Shown: one piece after another, positions 38,578 through 51,920 of the stretch | Layout of the letters: the number at the start of each line of letters is the position of its first letter | Position numbering within the stretch: position 1 is the first letter of the stretch | From: Caprimulgus europaeus | Lineage: Eukaryota; Chordata; Aves; Caprimulgiformes; Caprimulgidae | Reading direction: 5' to 3' | NCBI GenBank assembly: GCA_907165065.1 | Contig: OU015523.1 | Location: 44,753,702-44,817,701 of the forward strand | DNA: 64,000 bases | Made by a program: the position numbers and the translations under genes | The notes under the pieces: generated by a model | The model's database searches: none | Told to the model about the DNA's origin: nothing | Seen by the model: only the letters and a program-made list of their open reading frames with translations

Positions 38578-40062
38578 CCCAAAACCCCCATGCCCTGCAA
38601 GCAGTCTTGTTCAAATGTCGTCGGGCTCCCACTCTGTATTTCAGTCCTTGTGTAATGCAGCAGCTTCTTAAAAATGTGATGTCACATTTTAAGGCACACA
38701 GCTGACAAGGCAAAGGTGATGATGAGCACAGGCAGTGGGAAGCCTCACTTTGATGCCCTCCTTCCCTTCCTCCAAAGCAGCAGGACCACAACCCTGCTGG
38801 GTTTTATTCAATGCAATCTACCTTTCCCACTCTCCTACGTGCCAAGCAGCTGCACTTTCCACCCCTCCGCAGGAATACGGGCAGCGTAAGGGTGAAGGGG
38901 CAGAAAAGTAGATACTCTCAGTATCACTTTAATAGCCAATTTATTTGGGGTTTGAACCAAAGAGAAATTGGTTGCTGTAAGCAGGACGTATGCACATTCA
39001 ATAAAACGGTAGCAAAAACTGTCAAGAGCAGTGCCAGAGATGCTTGCCTACAAGCAAGCACAAGAGCGGCTCAGAACGATGCATTTTAACGGGGTGAGAA
39101 GATACTAATGCGCCATTTCAATCCTGGCATCCCCACCACAGCTGCCAGAAAGGAGCTGCCAGATGGGACTGTGGGGAATGCGTACAAATTACAAATTTTT
39201 CTGCTGATTATCCAGACAAGACCACCCTTCCACTTCATCGGAGGCTCTGCAGCTGACGCTAGTGACTTGGAAAGTAAGGTTATACATCCTAAGCCATCCA
39301 GTCTGGCTTTTAGATTTTATAGTTTTTAATTTAGATTTTCTTGATTAATCCTTCCATCTTCCTTTTCTGCTGTGCTAGAAACTGTAATATATCACAGGCA
39401 GAAAACAGAAGTGAGCAGGAGGGCAGGAAGGGAAAAAGAACAGCAAAACTACAAAAGTGATCAGATCGGCCAGAGCAGGCAACAATAAGAAGAATATAAA
39501 ATATCAGCAGTAAAAGTAGAAGCCAAAGGGACTGGCAGGGCAGAAAAAACAGCAGTGGGATGTAGAAGCGTTCAGCAGAAGATAAGCTTTAAAATAACAA
39601 ATCAATTCAAGGCATTGTCATAAAATACTCCTTCATATAGAAAGTAACACAAGTCTCCAAACATGGGTGGAGAATAACATCTTCGCTCAAGCTATAGCTA
39701 TAGTTACCGCCGAAGCCTTTCCACAAAGGACAGAAAGGGAAGCTGAAGTGAACTGGCCAAACATTGGCAGCGAGTAGTGACTCCACCCTGCCTTTGAGCT
39801 ATTGGCAAAGAAATGAACACCCAGCAGAATACAGCGGATTGTTATCAGAAACTATTTTTTTTTCAATACATCTGCAATATTAAAAAAATAATAGATTTAA
39901 ATTTTATAGTGGTAGAGATCACATTACTAATCAAGCTGGTCACCCTCCAAGAAAATCCAGTAACCACATCCAGTAACTTTATTAATTGCATATGTTGTTT
40001 TTCTTGTAGTCCAAGCTCCTGGAGTCAGGTGATTGAGTGGAAGCTAAGATTATCATTTTTGT
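38578..40062. other. Unique non-coding stretch
   Basis: Nothing recognised. 39370-39600 is rich in A and G. ORFs are below 95 codons and lack domains. Confidence 0.5.
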
Positions 40063-40090
40063 GAAAGAGAAAAAAGGAAAGAGAAAAAAG
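40063..40090. repeat. Perfect 14-bp tandem duplication
   Basis: The 14-mer GAAAGAGAAAAAAG occurs twice in direct succession, inside a purine-rich stretch. This probably arose by replication slippage. Confidence 0.9.
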
Positions 40091-40434
40091 GAATTAAAAA
40101 TTAAACCTTATCATTGTGGAGAAGCATGTAGAGATGAGCAAAAGTTTTAAAATAGAGAAGATTTAAAAATAAACCAAGTGCCTTACTATGCTTAAAATCT
40201 ATTTGTTTTTTTAAAATAAACAATAGTGTTTTAAGACTAGATTTTGACTATCTGGATGTTGCAACTCACTTCAAATAGACTAATAAGGTCAAACACAGTG
40301 AATCTGGTTTTCTGGACTTCTTGCTAGTTTTATGTTTCAGAGCAACCTGCACCAATCTTCAGTTTCAGTATTTGGACCCTGTGAATTAAAAGGAATCAGC
40401 AAGGGCCAGTGCTCTATCCACCACTCCCCCTTAC
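40091..40434. other. Unique AT-rich stretch
   Basis: AT-rich sequence with no recognised feature ahead of the old CR1. Confidence 0.5.
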
Positions 40435-40815
40435 AGAGTCTTGGATAAGGGACTGGCATTGCTTAGTCTGAAGAAAAGAGGGGATGTAGGACAATAGTTT
40501 TCAAGTATATGAAGTCTGCCATGGAGAAAAGTCAAGTTTCGATGTTAATGATGAACACAGCAGTAAGTAACGGGCTTACACCATGTAGAAGAGAATTCCA
40601 CTTGGATAGCTGGAGACACTTTCTCATGATGAAAACAGCAAAGCCCTGGAGCAGGCTGACCATGAAGTCCTCAATATCAGAGGCTTTTCAACATAGGTTA
40701 AACAAACACCTTCTGAGAATGACACTGGTACAGTTGATCCACCTCAGGGCAAGGAAATAGACAGCCTGATCCCTTGAGGTGCCTGCCAGCCTGAGCTGTC
40801 TATGATTGCATTAAT
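40435..40815 (+). mobile_element. CR1 LINE 3' end, old and diverged
   Basis: The block 'ttgcttagtctgaagaaaag' at 40459 corresponds to the CR1 'ctcagcctggagaagagaagg' (SLEKKRL) block. It is followed by the region equivalent to 'DLI..F.YMK' at about 40485-40515. The C-terminal block reads SRLTMKSSISEAFQHRLNKH at about 40653-40710, aligning with [16 protein letters not shown]. The 3' UTR then ends at 'ctgtctatgattgca', where a single decayed octamer is recognisable. It is more diverged than the copies at 6.35, 29.3 and 51.5 kb, and only about 380 bp remain. Confidence 0.78.
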
Positions 40816-43800
40816 TGTTTATTAAACTAAAACTACTTAGATTTTAGAAACTCTGTGTTTTATTCTGACATATAATATGAAATAATCTCTGAAAACAAGT
40901 TAGTTTGTGGGACAAATTTCCTTTGCAAATAATTCCTCTTCACCAAAAAAAATAAAAATAAAGAGGCATTTTCTAGTTTCCTTCTTTAAACTGTAGCACC
41001 AATATTTACTCACTGGTCTCATTCCTGTAGCAAGGTGAAAGGCCTACAGAGTGTACCTTTTAATTAAAACAAAAGCTTAAAATTACTATTCTCTAATTCT
41101 CTACTCTCTTGTCTGTTTTTCAGATAACTTGTGGACTTCTTTCTTGGTCTCCCCTCAGATGCTCTTCATCTTCACAGCAGTTACACTGCAACAGAAATCT
41201 TCCCCTCTAGTTTCATTTCCACCTCTCTGCTACACTAGGATAGAAAAAATATGTCCCATGTGGATATGTAGCTGACCTCCTCACCTCACACCTGAGAATT
41301 GATGAAGCTTCTCCCTAAAACACTCTAGATTTTACTTGCATGGACATAAAGGAGTAAAATACAAGCAGATCATCCAGGCAGCAATAAATGAGATTTCAGA
41401 GTGGGAATATGCCACAAACTCATCCCATTTCCAAGGAGACAATCAGGAAATACCACAATACTCAAGCCCAGTGATCTGCAATCATGACTTGGTCTAGTAC
41501 ACAGGAGCATTTGCCAAGAGTAGCATGAACTGATGGCATGATGCAGAAAAAACCTTTAAAGTTGGCCAAGTCCCCCTTTACAGGATTACCCCTTTCCTGC
41601 TCAAAACCTGACAAATAAATTAAACTGAAAACTTCTCTCATTCATAAGTTCAGCCCAGCTCTGCAACATCACAGAGACTGTACCACAACCTTTCTCTCTT
41701 GAGGACCCAGTGAATCCATCATGACACACTGGTATAGGCATGTTTTCTTCCCAGAAACGCCACCTTTCTTTTAAACACACTTGTGATGAGCAGTAAGGGA
41801 GAGGATGCTCCTGGACATGTCAGACCCAGCTCTACCATCCCAGGCGAAGTTCTCGTGGGATCAGGTAGTGATATTGGTCAACCAGACTGCCACCAAAATG
41901 TAAGCGGCATAAAGGTCCAAGGGATCAAAAGAAAGGACATTTGGAGAAAAATAATTGTTTAACCTAAGTAAGAAGAGAAGATGAGAAGCAAAAAGGCGAA
42001 GCTGTTGTATTCCCCACCAAAGATGTGAAATGGTAAATGCCAGCACCTTCACAAGTTCATAAGAAATCTTAGTCTGGGGGCAAATAGCTAGAAAGAGAGT
42101 ATTTAGAGGTTATAAAAATATAGTATGATACCTGAGGGATTATAAAAGCAGGAGATCTCCCAGGCATCCATGCTACCTCCCAGCCAGTCAGGATTATTTT
42201 GCACCATTCATCAGTAATACGTTGCACTTACAACAACAACAAAAAGTTTTGAATACAGTTATCTTTATTGTAAGGCTCCTGAATAGCTAGGCTCACAGGG
42301 GAAAGAGTAGAGAGATTTAAACAAGTGAGCAGAAATTATTATAGTGTTCTTAAATTGTAATTAAAGACTTCTGCATGCTACTCTAACGAGCACATCTGAT
42401 ACCTGTGAAGCACTTGCTGCTCTTTGGAGGACAGTACATTTTGGACAAATGGCCTCTTGAGGGAACATTGAAACAACAGACCTGAAACAGCTCTATTGTG
42501 TCAAAGGCACCACACTGACCAGATAAACCTTAATGCTTTCAAAGAAATCTTGCATTCTTAGGTTACTGAAGCACACACTAAAAGTTTTCTGAACAGAGTG
42601 TGCCCTTTTTGGCTCTAACAACTTTTAGAGAGCCCCAAGGAAGGTCTCATGCTTTTCATTTATATTTTTTGTAGCTTTCTGATTAAAATACATGCCTGAC
42701 CTAAGGAAGCGACTAAAAAAAGCTTTCCCCAATTAATGTCACCTGCTAGATCAGCAGGCATTACAGGTTATCAAATATTAAAAACACCTTTCAGAAATGC
42801 AGAGTTGGCTTTATTAACCCTAGAGAATTGAAGTATGTGTGCACGAAAAGAGTACTCCAGTGAAATAACGGGAGCTTGGCTTTAACTTCAAGTGATTTTC
42901 CTTGAAGCATTTTGCCTCAACATCCTTCCTCCACTGGCCAGGTACAGCACTGGCAAAGGTTACTGCTCTACCTTCTGAACTGTTTCAACCTTTTTTTGCA
43001 GGCACTATCTCTTGCAGTGACACTGATGGAGACAGAGGATGGGTGCTGCCAAGCTAATAACTGACTTTGGGGATAGTCAGTGCAGTCACATAAGAAGGAG
43101 AAATGCAGCTTCGTGGTCTGTTTTACTGTTCTCCTATGTACCTAGGTCTATCTTAACAATCCCTCTGAGTTCTTTCCTTATGAAAAACTTCAAGCAGTTT
43201 TTCCTGTCACCCTCATGCATGCCAGCAGTATGCTAGAAGTTGTGCAATATGGAAAAAACAAAACAAGCTTCCTCCCTTCCTTAGCCTTTTCAGCAGCTTT
43301 GCTGTCTGCAGCATGGGGTGAAGGTGGGAGGGTTGCTCCCCCTGTTTGTTCTTGTTTTGCCCTAGGCCTCCCACAAGCTACCAACAAACATCAGATTGCT
43401 GGTTCAGCTGGTGCATTCACTAAACAAAAATAAGGATTACTTATATAGGAACTGTAAACCCATCATCAAAATGCCTATAATTGCAGGAGAAAACAGCTGT
43501 CCAAAATGTGGCGGTCTCAGACAACTGTTGCCTGCAGCCACAGGACTCTTGCTTTTCACCTCCCCTAGTACTTGTTCAAAGGGAAGAAAAAAATCCAACT
43601 TTAGCTCAATTAGTGGGGAGCCATTTCCTCTGATAGTCTATGTCTCCAAGTAAGAGAGCAAGCATCTGCCAATTAACTACATAAAGACAAGTACAAAATT
43701 CCAGATTGTGAAAAGCTTTCAAAGGTGATGTCTCTGGTACATGCCTTGCTTCCTTACCTACTTCTGCAGGTAGTGAAAGTGCTTCATCTCTCTCTGTTTG

Positions 43801-46800
43801 CTTTCTAGTGTGGCTTATTTAAGGTCTACTAGACACACACGCTTACAAGGAGCTTTTCTTGAGAAGCAGGGGTTTTGCCAGGTTACGCAAATAAAAGAGC
43901 AGACGTAAGCTATCTTTTCCCCCATATTGCCTCATTGCACTATCCTTCTCTCCATACTTTACCTTGCTTACTTGCACCCAACAGTGACCTAAACTGTTTG
44001 GCTATAAGATCTGGACAAGTATTTCCAGCAACTCATAAAAGCCTAAGTCAGGCAACAGCCCCTGTGCCTTGGCATGTCAGAAGTGTTTGATCTCAGTAGC
44101 ACCACAGCCCACCTAGGAGTAACAAGGAGTCATTTTTCATATACTTTCACAGAAAGGATGATAAATGGAGGTTCACACCTGATAAAGCAGCCATCTCAGC
44201 CTGTGATTGAGTCACGACGGCTTCTTCAACCATGATAGCATAGTGTTAAGGAATTCCGTGTCTATGCCTCTGTGTCTTTCCTCTGCAGTTTCATTTCACG
44301 TTTCAAGCTCAGACTTTTATTATTTTTTCTTTCTTTAGCCATTATAAAAACTATGGATCATTTGTGCCTCTTGAAATCCCCAGTGATGGGCACAGTTTGT
44401 CCTGCTCGATGTTGACTGTAAGTTGTTTTGCAGAAACTAAGTAAATGACAGACTATGAACAGAAAGGCACAATTAAAGAGGACAGAGAACCTGAAGGCTG
44501 CAAAGGTGGCTGCTGGTCAGGTGAAAACTAAACCTCTAGGTGGTTTAGTTTTCTAAAACATGGACGGAAGCTTGTAATATACAGCTGGTTTATGCCCGAC
44601 TTAGACAAGGGGCTGACAGACCACCAGTGCTATTAGTGAGTAAAGTTTTGCCTCCGCTCATCTAAAGAAAAGACATCATTGTTCCTGGCCAAACAGTTCA
44701 CTCCTTGTGCTGTTCAAAGCAATGACAGACTGACAGAGCTGCAGTGCAGGTAAGCAAAGAGCAGAAAGCCATCCAGAAACAGCCAACATCCTCATACTGT
44801 ACTGTAGGCATCCATCACATGAAATGAAAAAGCAACTTTCTGTGTTTGTGAACAAAAATAGACATTTGAGTGCGGTTATTACAGCTGTAGTGTTCTCCCA
44901 CTCTCAGCTCTGTGCCTTTTTTTCCATACCACCCCCAACACTTGGAACAGCTTCCAATTTCCTTTTTACCTAATGCCCTAAATCTCTGCAGAACTTATTT
45001 TCCCCTTGAAGCCTTCCTACATCTGTCAGATTTGGCCTAGTGTCTTTGCACCATTTCATGGCCAAATCGTTGTCCTTGTGCTGGTAAACGACCTAGAATA
45101 AGGCTATATTTCCTCTAGTGTTTGTAAAGCCCTACGTGCATTTATGCAGTGTTGTATGCAACAGGAATCTGGGAATGACTTTCCACATTAAGTGCCACCC
45201 TACAGCACACGCTCTCTAGATTTCATTACAAAGATCCCTAATCCTCACACAGTCATGCCTCAGTCTGTCTGCTGCTATGGCTATGACACAAGCACGGCGA
45301 TGAAGCAGCTGTGTGAGGGGAGTCCAAAAAATGCAGCAAGCTTTTTGTTTTGTTCAACATGCACTTTATCTCCCTCACACTTAGGTTAGTTGCAGCAAAG
45401 CAAATAATTCATGGTCTCAAATATATATATGTTAATTTTGCTGTTAATGTTATTATTAATGTTTAATTAGTCTTTGCTCTGAAGATGAAAAACAGTGAAG
45501 CACAGAAGTTAGGCTCCTGCAATTACTGTGATTGCACTCACAAAACCAGCTAATTGCACTTGCAAATTACAACTTAGCTATTTGCACATGTACTTCTACA
45601 GTCTGCCGGCACCACCATGATAACTGTGTAGAGAGCCTGGAAAAAAACGAGGGTGAATTATAGTAATTCTGTGGACTGTTATTGGGTCTTTATCTCACTT
45701 CCTACACACTAGGATTTTCTGATTCTGTTGCCGTGGCACAAGGGTTTTCAGATGATTACATCCCATGACACATGTGAGACCTGGAGCTGTTCCTGAGGCT
45801 GTGGATCCCAAGAGGTGCTACTGCTGCATCCCTCAGCCGACATTGAGCAGAGAGAGGTCTCCAGGTGAGGTGGTGGGCACAGGCCTTCCCTCCCCACTAT
45901 TGGCTCTAAGGGGAATTGCCTCCCCACTCCCAGGCGTGAAGTCCAGCTGGCTCACCCCCTCCATGGTGTACCCACACTCACAGAAGACTGCTGGCCCTAC
46001 CCTCTGCTTTCAATGTGCAACCGTTCCTTAGCATTGTGGTGGCCAAAAACTAGGTGTGGGATGAATGAGTTTGGTGAAGCACAAAACAAAGCACTCTGAC
46101 ACATCCTCTGCAGAACTTCATAGCTTGGGCCAAATGACAGTTGCAAAATGGTCTTTTTGGCATATGCATTCATGCTTTTCAATTCTACACAGAGCGCTCA
46201 GAAAGCCCACCTTTCTGGGGTGGCGACACCAAGGTAGCTTTGGCCCTTACCCCTGCAATCACACCGTGCCCTCAGAAGCGAGCATTTGTGCTGTGCACAC
46301 GTAGCACACCTAACGGCTCAGAGCTCCCTGTCATCTCTATCTGGCAACGCTCAAACCTTTCACACTGTCGCAGTGATGCAGAAAGGACTAGACCTGTCAG
46401 CAGCCTCCCTGAAGCAGGGCTGGAGAGACTCTGCAGTGGCACAATTCAGTTATATTTGACCACCTATATAAGAGTTACAGGTCGTTAATTTTTCCTGATA
46501 ATTCCTTATGACATGGGAGGAAGCAGGAACACAAGGATTGATCAAGACTCCTTTTCCTGATGAGCAGATTTCAATATGCCTATTTTATAGCAGTCATGTT
46601 CTCTAACAGCAGCAGGGCCTTTGAATCCTTTCCCCTCCCCCTCACAAAATTAAACATTTGCTTGTTTTTCTAATCTTGCTATAGACATCCTCCACAGGTC
46701 ATGCACAGAAATGAGGACATGATATTAAAATCAATCTGCCCCACATACTCGTTTAAACGGAGGGGAAAAAACAGAGCCACAGAGCAGAACTGCAGGACTG

Positions 46801-49149
46801 GAATAAAAAACAATAAAGTGCCCCTTCTCTAATTTCTCCAAAGGTCTTTCTAGAGTTTTATTCCCAACAGTGCTCCTTAGATGCCTTGGTTTGCCTGCAG
46901 AAACACTTGATATTTCTGTAGTGCAAATCAAAGTGAATTAAACATTAAAGCACTGTGATAGCATAGCAGGTCTGCTATAGGAGCGAAACTGGTTAACACA
47001 GCACTGAAGTGTATGAAGCATTGGACTGGACTTTCCTTCTCCTCCTCCTCCTTCCTTAGACATATTTACTTATTTATTAGCTCATTCATGCATCCTTCAG
47101 CACAAAACAGAGAAATCTTCTTCCAGTATAACTCCTGAGTTATATTGGTCTGGCACTTTGAATTTTCTGCGTATTGCATGACACAGTTCTGTACACACAA
47201 GCCATAGGACACGCTGCATTCTGATGTGTCCTCGCAGATGCTGCTTTCCAATACTCCCTCACTAAAAGGCAGCACATTAACTGAAGGATCCCAAGCTCTC
47301 CTCAGAAGAGGAATCCCTCTTTCTTTAACAGGAGGCTAAGGGGTGCACAAACACTCACTGCCTGGATGCCATCACCACCAGTCTTCTTCCATCACAGGGT
47401 ATAAAGAGCATCAAAGAGATGTCTTATTCACAGGTGAGACCCTGGAGCACCTTGCACTGACTCCCATTCTCTTACCCGACTCATAGAGGGGCTGGCAAAC
47501 TGACCGAGACAGCAAGCCATTTCCTGCAGTCAGCTTTCTGCTCGGCTCCTTCCCCTCACTCCTGACCATACACACTCCCTGCTTGCTTTGCCTTGGCCAA
47601 CCCTGCAAGATTACAAAATCAGAGTGAAGCCAAGTACTTGAGAACACCAAGGGGAGCAGGTACTCGCACAGGTACCAAAGGGTCTACAGAAACCGACTCC
47701 ACATTCACACATAAAGAAGAAGAGTTTGGCACCTGCATTAAGACACAACCACAACAAAAGCTGGAGCTTACGGAAAGAAATGAAAGAAGTAATTCAGAGG
47801 AGCACACTAGAGAACCAGCAAAGAGCACTAATTCTTAAGGTCAACTAAAGGGAGAGACTCCAGCCAGGGCCTTGACTTCCATATAGTAGAAATCTGTACT
47901 CCAAATTAAGCCCAGAGGAAGTTTATCCAGTGGAGCTGAATAATGAAACCATCATTCAAAATGATTTCATGTAACTTTTGTGGTTGTTTTGGTTGGTTTT
48001 TTTCCTCCAAGAGAGAAGCTGCAAGGCACTTTAAAGCTAAATTATATTAAGGTTCATGGGGGCTGGGTCATCTGTAGAAGCTCTGATTCCCTCTGGGCAT
48101 TTTGATGATTCTGACTCCCCTCCCACACATTTCTGTTTCCCTCTCTCAGCACGTGACATCCGTGGCTATCAAGCCCTGACCAGCAAGGGCTGAGCAGGTG
48201 AACACAATTCAGATTCCATCTTTATTCTCTTTAGAAATATTTAGTAGGTTCTCTAAAGATGCTTTTGATTAATTATTATGCTGGACAAAAAGTTCAAAGC
48301 CAGACATTAATTTCACAGCTAACTTTACTTCAGAAGGATGATTTTCCATAATCAGAGAGATTGCTCTAAATCTGCATTGTGCTTCCCTACCAATGCAAAA
48401 AAGAGATGCAATGTGTACATGTATTTGGGGTCATCACTCGCTGAACACCTCAGCCAAACAGTATTCAGCCACATTCCTGAAGAGAGGGCAGAGTACTCAT
48501 ACATAGATCCACCCTGTCACCAAGATCAGGCCTAAAATATATTAAACACACAGTCACATTGGAAAGGAGAGGTGGGGAGGACATACAAATATGTCCGGTC
48601 AGTGTTTCTTCTTATTTCGACAGATAAACACACAGAACTGCACAGGCAGCAAGCTAGAAAGCTCATACATAGCCTTGCTCAGAAACTGGCAGATCAGGCT
48701 CCTTTTTTCCCCCATAGTATTATTATTTTGAGGATACAGTATTGTGGAGGTGCAGCATTGAGGAAAACAAGCATCAAATGTGCTGCAGCAGCTATACTGA
48801 TTTGAAGACAGGATGACATTTTATATCTTAAGTTCATTTATTGTCTTTCAAATATTCTGCATGCATTTTCCCTCCCATCTTCACTTTCCTTTGAGAGCAA
48901 GGCCACAGCAAGTCGGCACCATCAATTATTTATTAAAATCCTTGGCTGCTTCTGCTCTGGTTTCTGACTATAAACATAAATGTGCCTGGTCAAGATGAAT
49001 GGGTACATCATTGATTCAAACAAGTGCTTCTTTGATTGGTGAGCAGCTTAAATGACCTTCACTGCCTACTTATTCTGATTTACATTAAGTGCCCAAACTC
49101 CCCACTAATGTCAGGGCCCTGCTGACCTAGGTATTAGCCAATATCTAAG
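40816..49149. other. Long unique non-coding stretch (about 8.3 kb)
   Basis: No clear gene or transposon. A short (AT)n lies at 45420-45431 and a (TCC)n run at 47038-47053. The text at 44930-45160 (aacacttggaacagcttcc, then 'tttgtaaagccctacgtgca') has the flavour of an old interspersed repeat but is not called. An 81-codon ORF at 47593-47838 has unusually protein-like, hydrophilic composition and is discussed as a finding. 48230-48330 is AT-rich with TAAT-core motifs. Confidence 0.45.
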
Positions 49150-49330
49150 AAAAGACTACGCCTCCCCTAAGAGTTTCATAATCTAAACACCCATGAAGAC
49201 TAGAGATTCAAAGAGGTGAACCAGCTTGCTTACCACCACAGAGTAGGCTACTAGCCAGGCACAGAACATAATTCGTATCTCCTGCCTCTTAACAGGGATG
49301 GTGGCATCTTGCCACATTGCTGCAAGCTCT
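49150..49330 (+). repeat. Ancient MIR/CORE-like interspersed repeat, second copy
   Basis: The text 'cataatctaaacacccatg' (compare 'caatctaaatagac' in the family) is followed by 'agaggtgaaccagcttgc', 'taccaccacag' and 'cgtatctcctgcctcttaac'. This keeps the order of the old amniote repeat: gaggtgaagtgacttgcc, then caaggtcacacag, then the tctcctgactc block. It shares the same core variant with the copy at 7.6 kb (gaggtgaaccagcttgc). High divergence makes family assignment uncertain. Confidence 0.5.
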
Positions 49331-51524
49331 GCAGCAGCATTCACCAATAATGCTAGTGATTCAGGTTAACCCAGTGAGGCTGGTTCTTCTCCACTGCGCA
49401 TGAGAAGCTGGAGATCTATTAAATATTCTCTTACTATTTCTTTCTCCCTCTCACTCGTTGGCATTATCCCTCAAGACAAGTTCTGCAACTAACAAAAAAA
49501 AAAAATTATTATGTTTTATTTGCTTAAACAGGGAATATAAAAATATAGAAAAAGTGTATGTACAGAGACTTGAGGAGAGCTTGTTTAAGCTTGTATCTTA
49601 TCAATCTAGGCATTTAAGTTTGTTTTTGAAGTGTTCTCTCTCTGAATGAAGGTTTTTCTTGACATGAAATGTTTGGCTTTTTTCCCCTTAAAATCAATTC
49701 TGAGAAAAGCCTGTACACTCCTCTGGTAAACTGCTGATTTTGAGAGTAACAAGAGGATAATAATAATCTGACACTACCTTCTCTCAAGAAAAAAACAATA
49801 AAAACACAAGTATCTCCGTTCCCCAAGACACCAATGAGTGTAGTGTGACTAGTCTCCTCTTTTCACCCCTGTAATCATTACCCTTCTCAGCAGAGTCAAG
49901 GACATGAATTTTTACTAAGCACATTTCAAAAGGCCTTTAGATGTCCTACCCTCCTGAAGGGCAGCAGCTTGCTGCACACATAAAATTTCTGCCAAGGCTC
50001 AGTTCCAGCTATAGGTTTATGTGCCATTTATATGCCTGCACTGGTACCTACCTCTTTTTTTCCCCTCGGGGAGTACCCCAAGTTTCATACTCTTTCCTTT
50101 CTGCATTTTTCTTCCCTTCCAGTGCTAGCATCCTAACCTGCCACACTAGGCTCAAATAATACCTGGCTACTTTCTTTCATTTGCAGCAGTAATGCTTCAT
50201 TGCATGTTACAGCACATGCAGTTGAACAGAACTAGATGGAACTATACCTTTGCTATAACATCACTTAGGTGAATTCCATAGAACAAAGCCCTCCATATGT
50301 AAATAGTGGAAAAGCACCAAGAACAACTCAAGCCCACCTTTATCTCAGGCAGGATCTGTTTTGCAGTGTAGTTCTGGCATAAGTTTGAGTGTAAGATTTC
50401 TTATCCTGTTTATTTTCAGGAATTATCCAGCTACAGGGAATTTTATACTAGGAAAATCTAGCTTAATAATGGACCACATGAAAGGATCCAGTTAATACAG
50501 CAAAGGCTACATTTTGCTGTCAGTAGTTCAGATACCCAGTGCAGAGGGACAGAAACATCAGAAGCCTCATTTAAATTGCCCTCTAGAGAAAACTCTCCAA
50601 ACTTGCTATTTAGCAACAGCATAACTGTGGCAGATACACAAAGCATGCTCCATGTTACAGTATTACATGAGCTAATGGAAATTATTTGCAGGAGTGATGG
50701 TGGAAGCATTTGTTCCATTGGCTGGTACAGTCTTTGTCGCCATGGCTTTCAAATGCTGCATTCTGCATTTAAAAATAAAAGTAAAACCATAAAGGGCACT
50801 AGATACACAAGGAGCACTATGGCAGGGGTTTATGATTACAATGAGAAACAGGAAACACTTTGGTAGGAACAAATCTGAGAGAGAGCAGAGGAAGAGTTTT
50901 AAATTATATGCACACACTATTCAGGGATGCAGACCTTTTTAAAGTACATTTCTAGCCTTCTGTTATCAAAAACCTTTTAAAATATTCAGACATGATTAGA
51001 TCAAGAATTTCCCTACAAAGCCCAATGAATGAGGTATGGCATTTCAGCTGTCTGAAAGAAAGAACAGCAGAGTGAAGCCTAGAGGAGAAGAAGAGACTTT
51101 AAGCTTCACTGACATACACTCCATATAAAAGGCATGCTAGGCAGACTTTTTGGGTCAGTGGTAATCAGCAAGAACATTAAAGCCTAGCTGTACTGTAACC
51201 GTGGAAAAAAATCTCTTTTATTCTCTAATAGCAAAAGCAGTCACAATGGCTGTGGTGAGCAGCCAAGTGAGGGGCCACCTACTCTCCAGCCCTGTTTTCC
51301 TGAAGCCAATGGTGCTACTGCAACTATACTAGTGAGTAAAGTCGGCTTGATCGAGCCCCAAAACAACAGCACACTTCTAAGCACACTCCCATTTTGTGCC
51401 ACCTGGTTAGAAGATAGCTTAAGCAGAGATGGGTCTAATGAAAATGTTCCTCCTCACCAAAAGCATGCCAGTGAACACAAAAGGGCACTGATGATCTGCA
51501 TTGAATAAACATGTCATCCCTTGC
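49331..51524. other. Unique non-coding stretch
   Basis: Contains an A12 tract at 49494-49505. 50450-50900 opens ORFs on both strands (96 codons on +, 86 on -) with no domain. No transposon recognised before the CR1. Confidence 0.5.
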
Positions 51525-51920
51525 CTCAGGAGCAGTTGAGAGAACTGGAGTTGTTTAGCCTGGAGAAAAGGAGGCTGAGAAAAGACCTCATTGCTTTCTA
51601 CAACTACCCGAAATGAGGGTGTAGAGAAAGTGGGGGTCAGTCTGTTCAACCAAGTAACAAGTGACAGAACAAGAGTAAATGGCCTCAAGTTGCGTCAAGG
51701 AAAGTTTAAGTTGGAGATTAGGAAGAATTTCCTTCCTGGAAGGGTTCTCAGGCACTGGAAGGGGTTGCCCAGGGCAGTGGTGGAGTCCCCATCCCTGCAG
51801 GTATTTAAGAGTTGTGTAGACATAGTGCTTAGAGTCAGGGACTTTTCAGTGTGAGGTTAATGATTGGGCTCAATGATCTTAAAGGTCTTTTCCAATCTAG
51901 GCAAATCTGCGATTGTGATA
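51525..51920 (+). mobile_element. CR1 LINE 3' end
   Basis: The block 'gttgtttagcctggagaaaa' at 51550 matches the CR1 SLEKKRL region. An in-frame stretch at 51690-51820 then gives [12 protein letters not shown] followed by [20 protein letters not shown], the conserved CR1 ORF2 C-terminus. The 3' UTR reads 'gattgggctcaatgatctta' and 'aaggtcttttccaatctagg', after which the terminal octamers have decayed to 'gcgattgtgatattg'. A stop and a frame shift near 51615 show it is inactive. Preservation is intermediate between the 29.3 kb and 40.4 kb copies. Confidence 0.92.

Noticed and set aside
44930-45160. Possible old interspersed repeat ('tttgtaaagccctacgtgca' region)
   Set aside because: The resemblance rests on two short strings without collinear support, so it was left uncalled.
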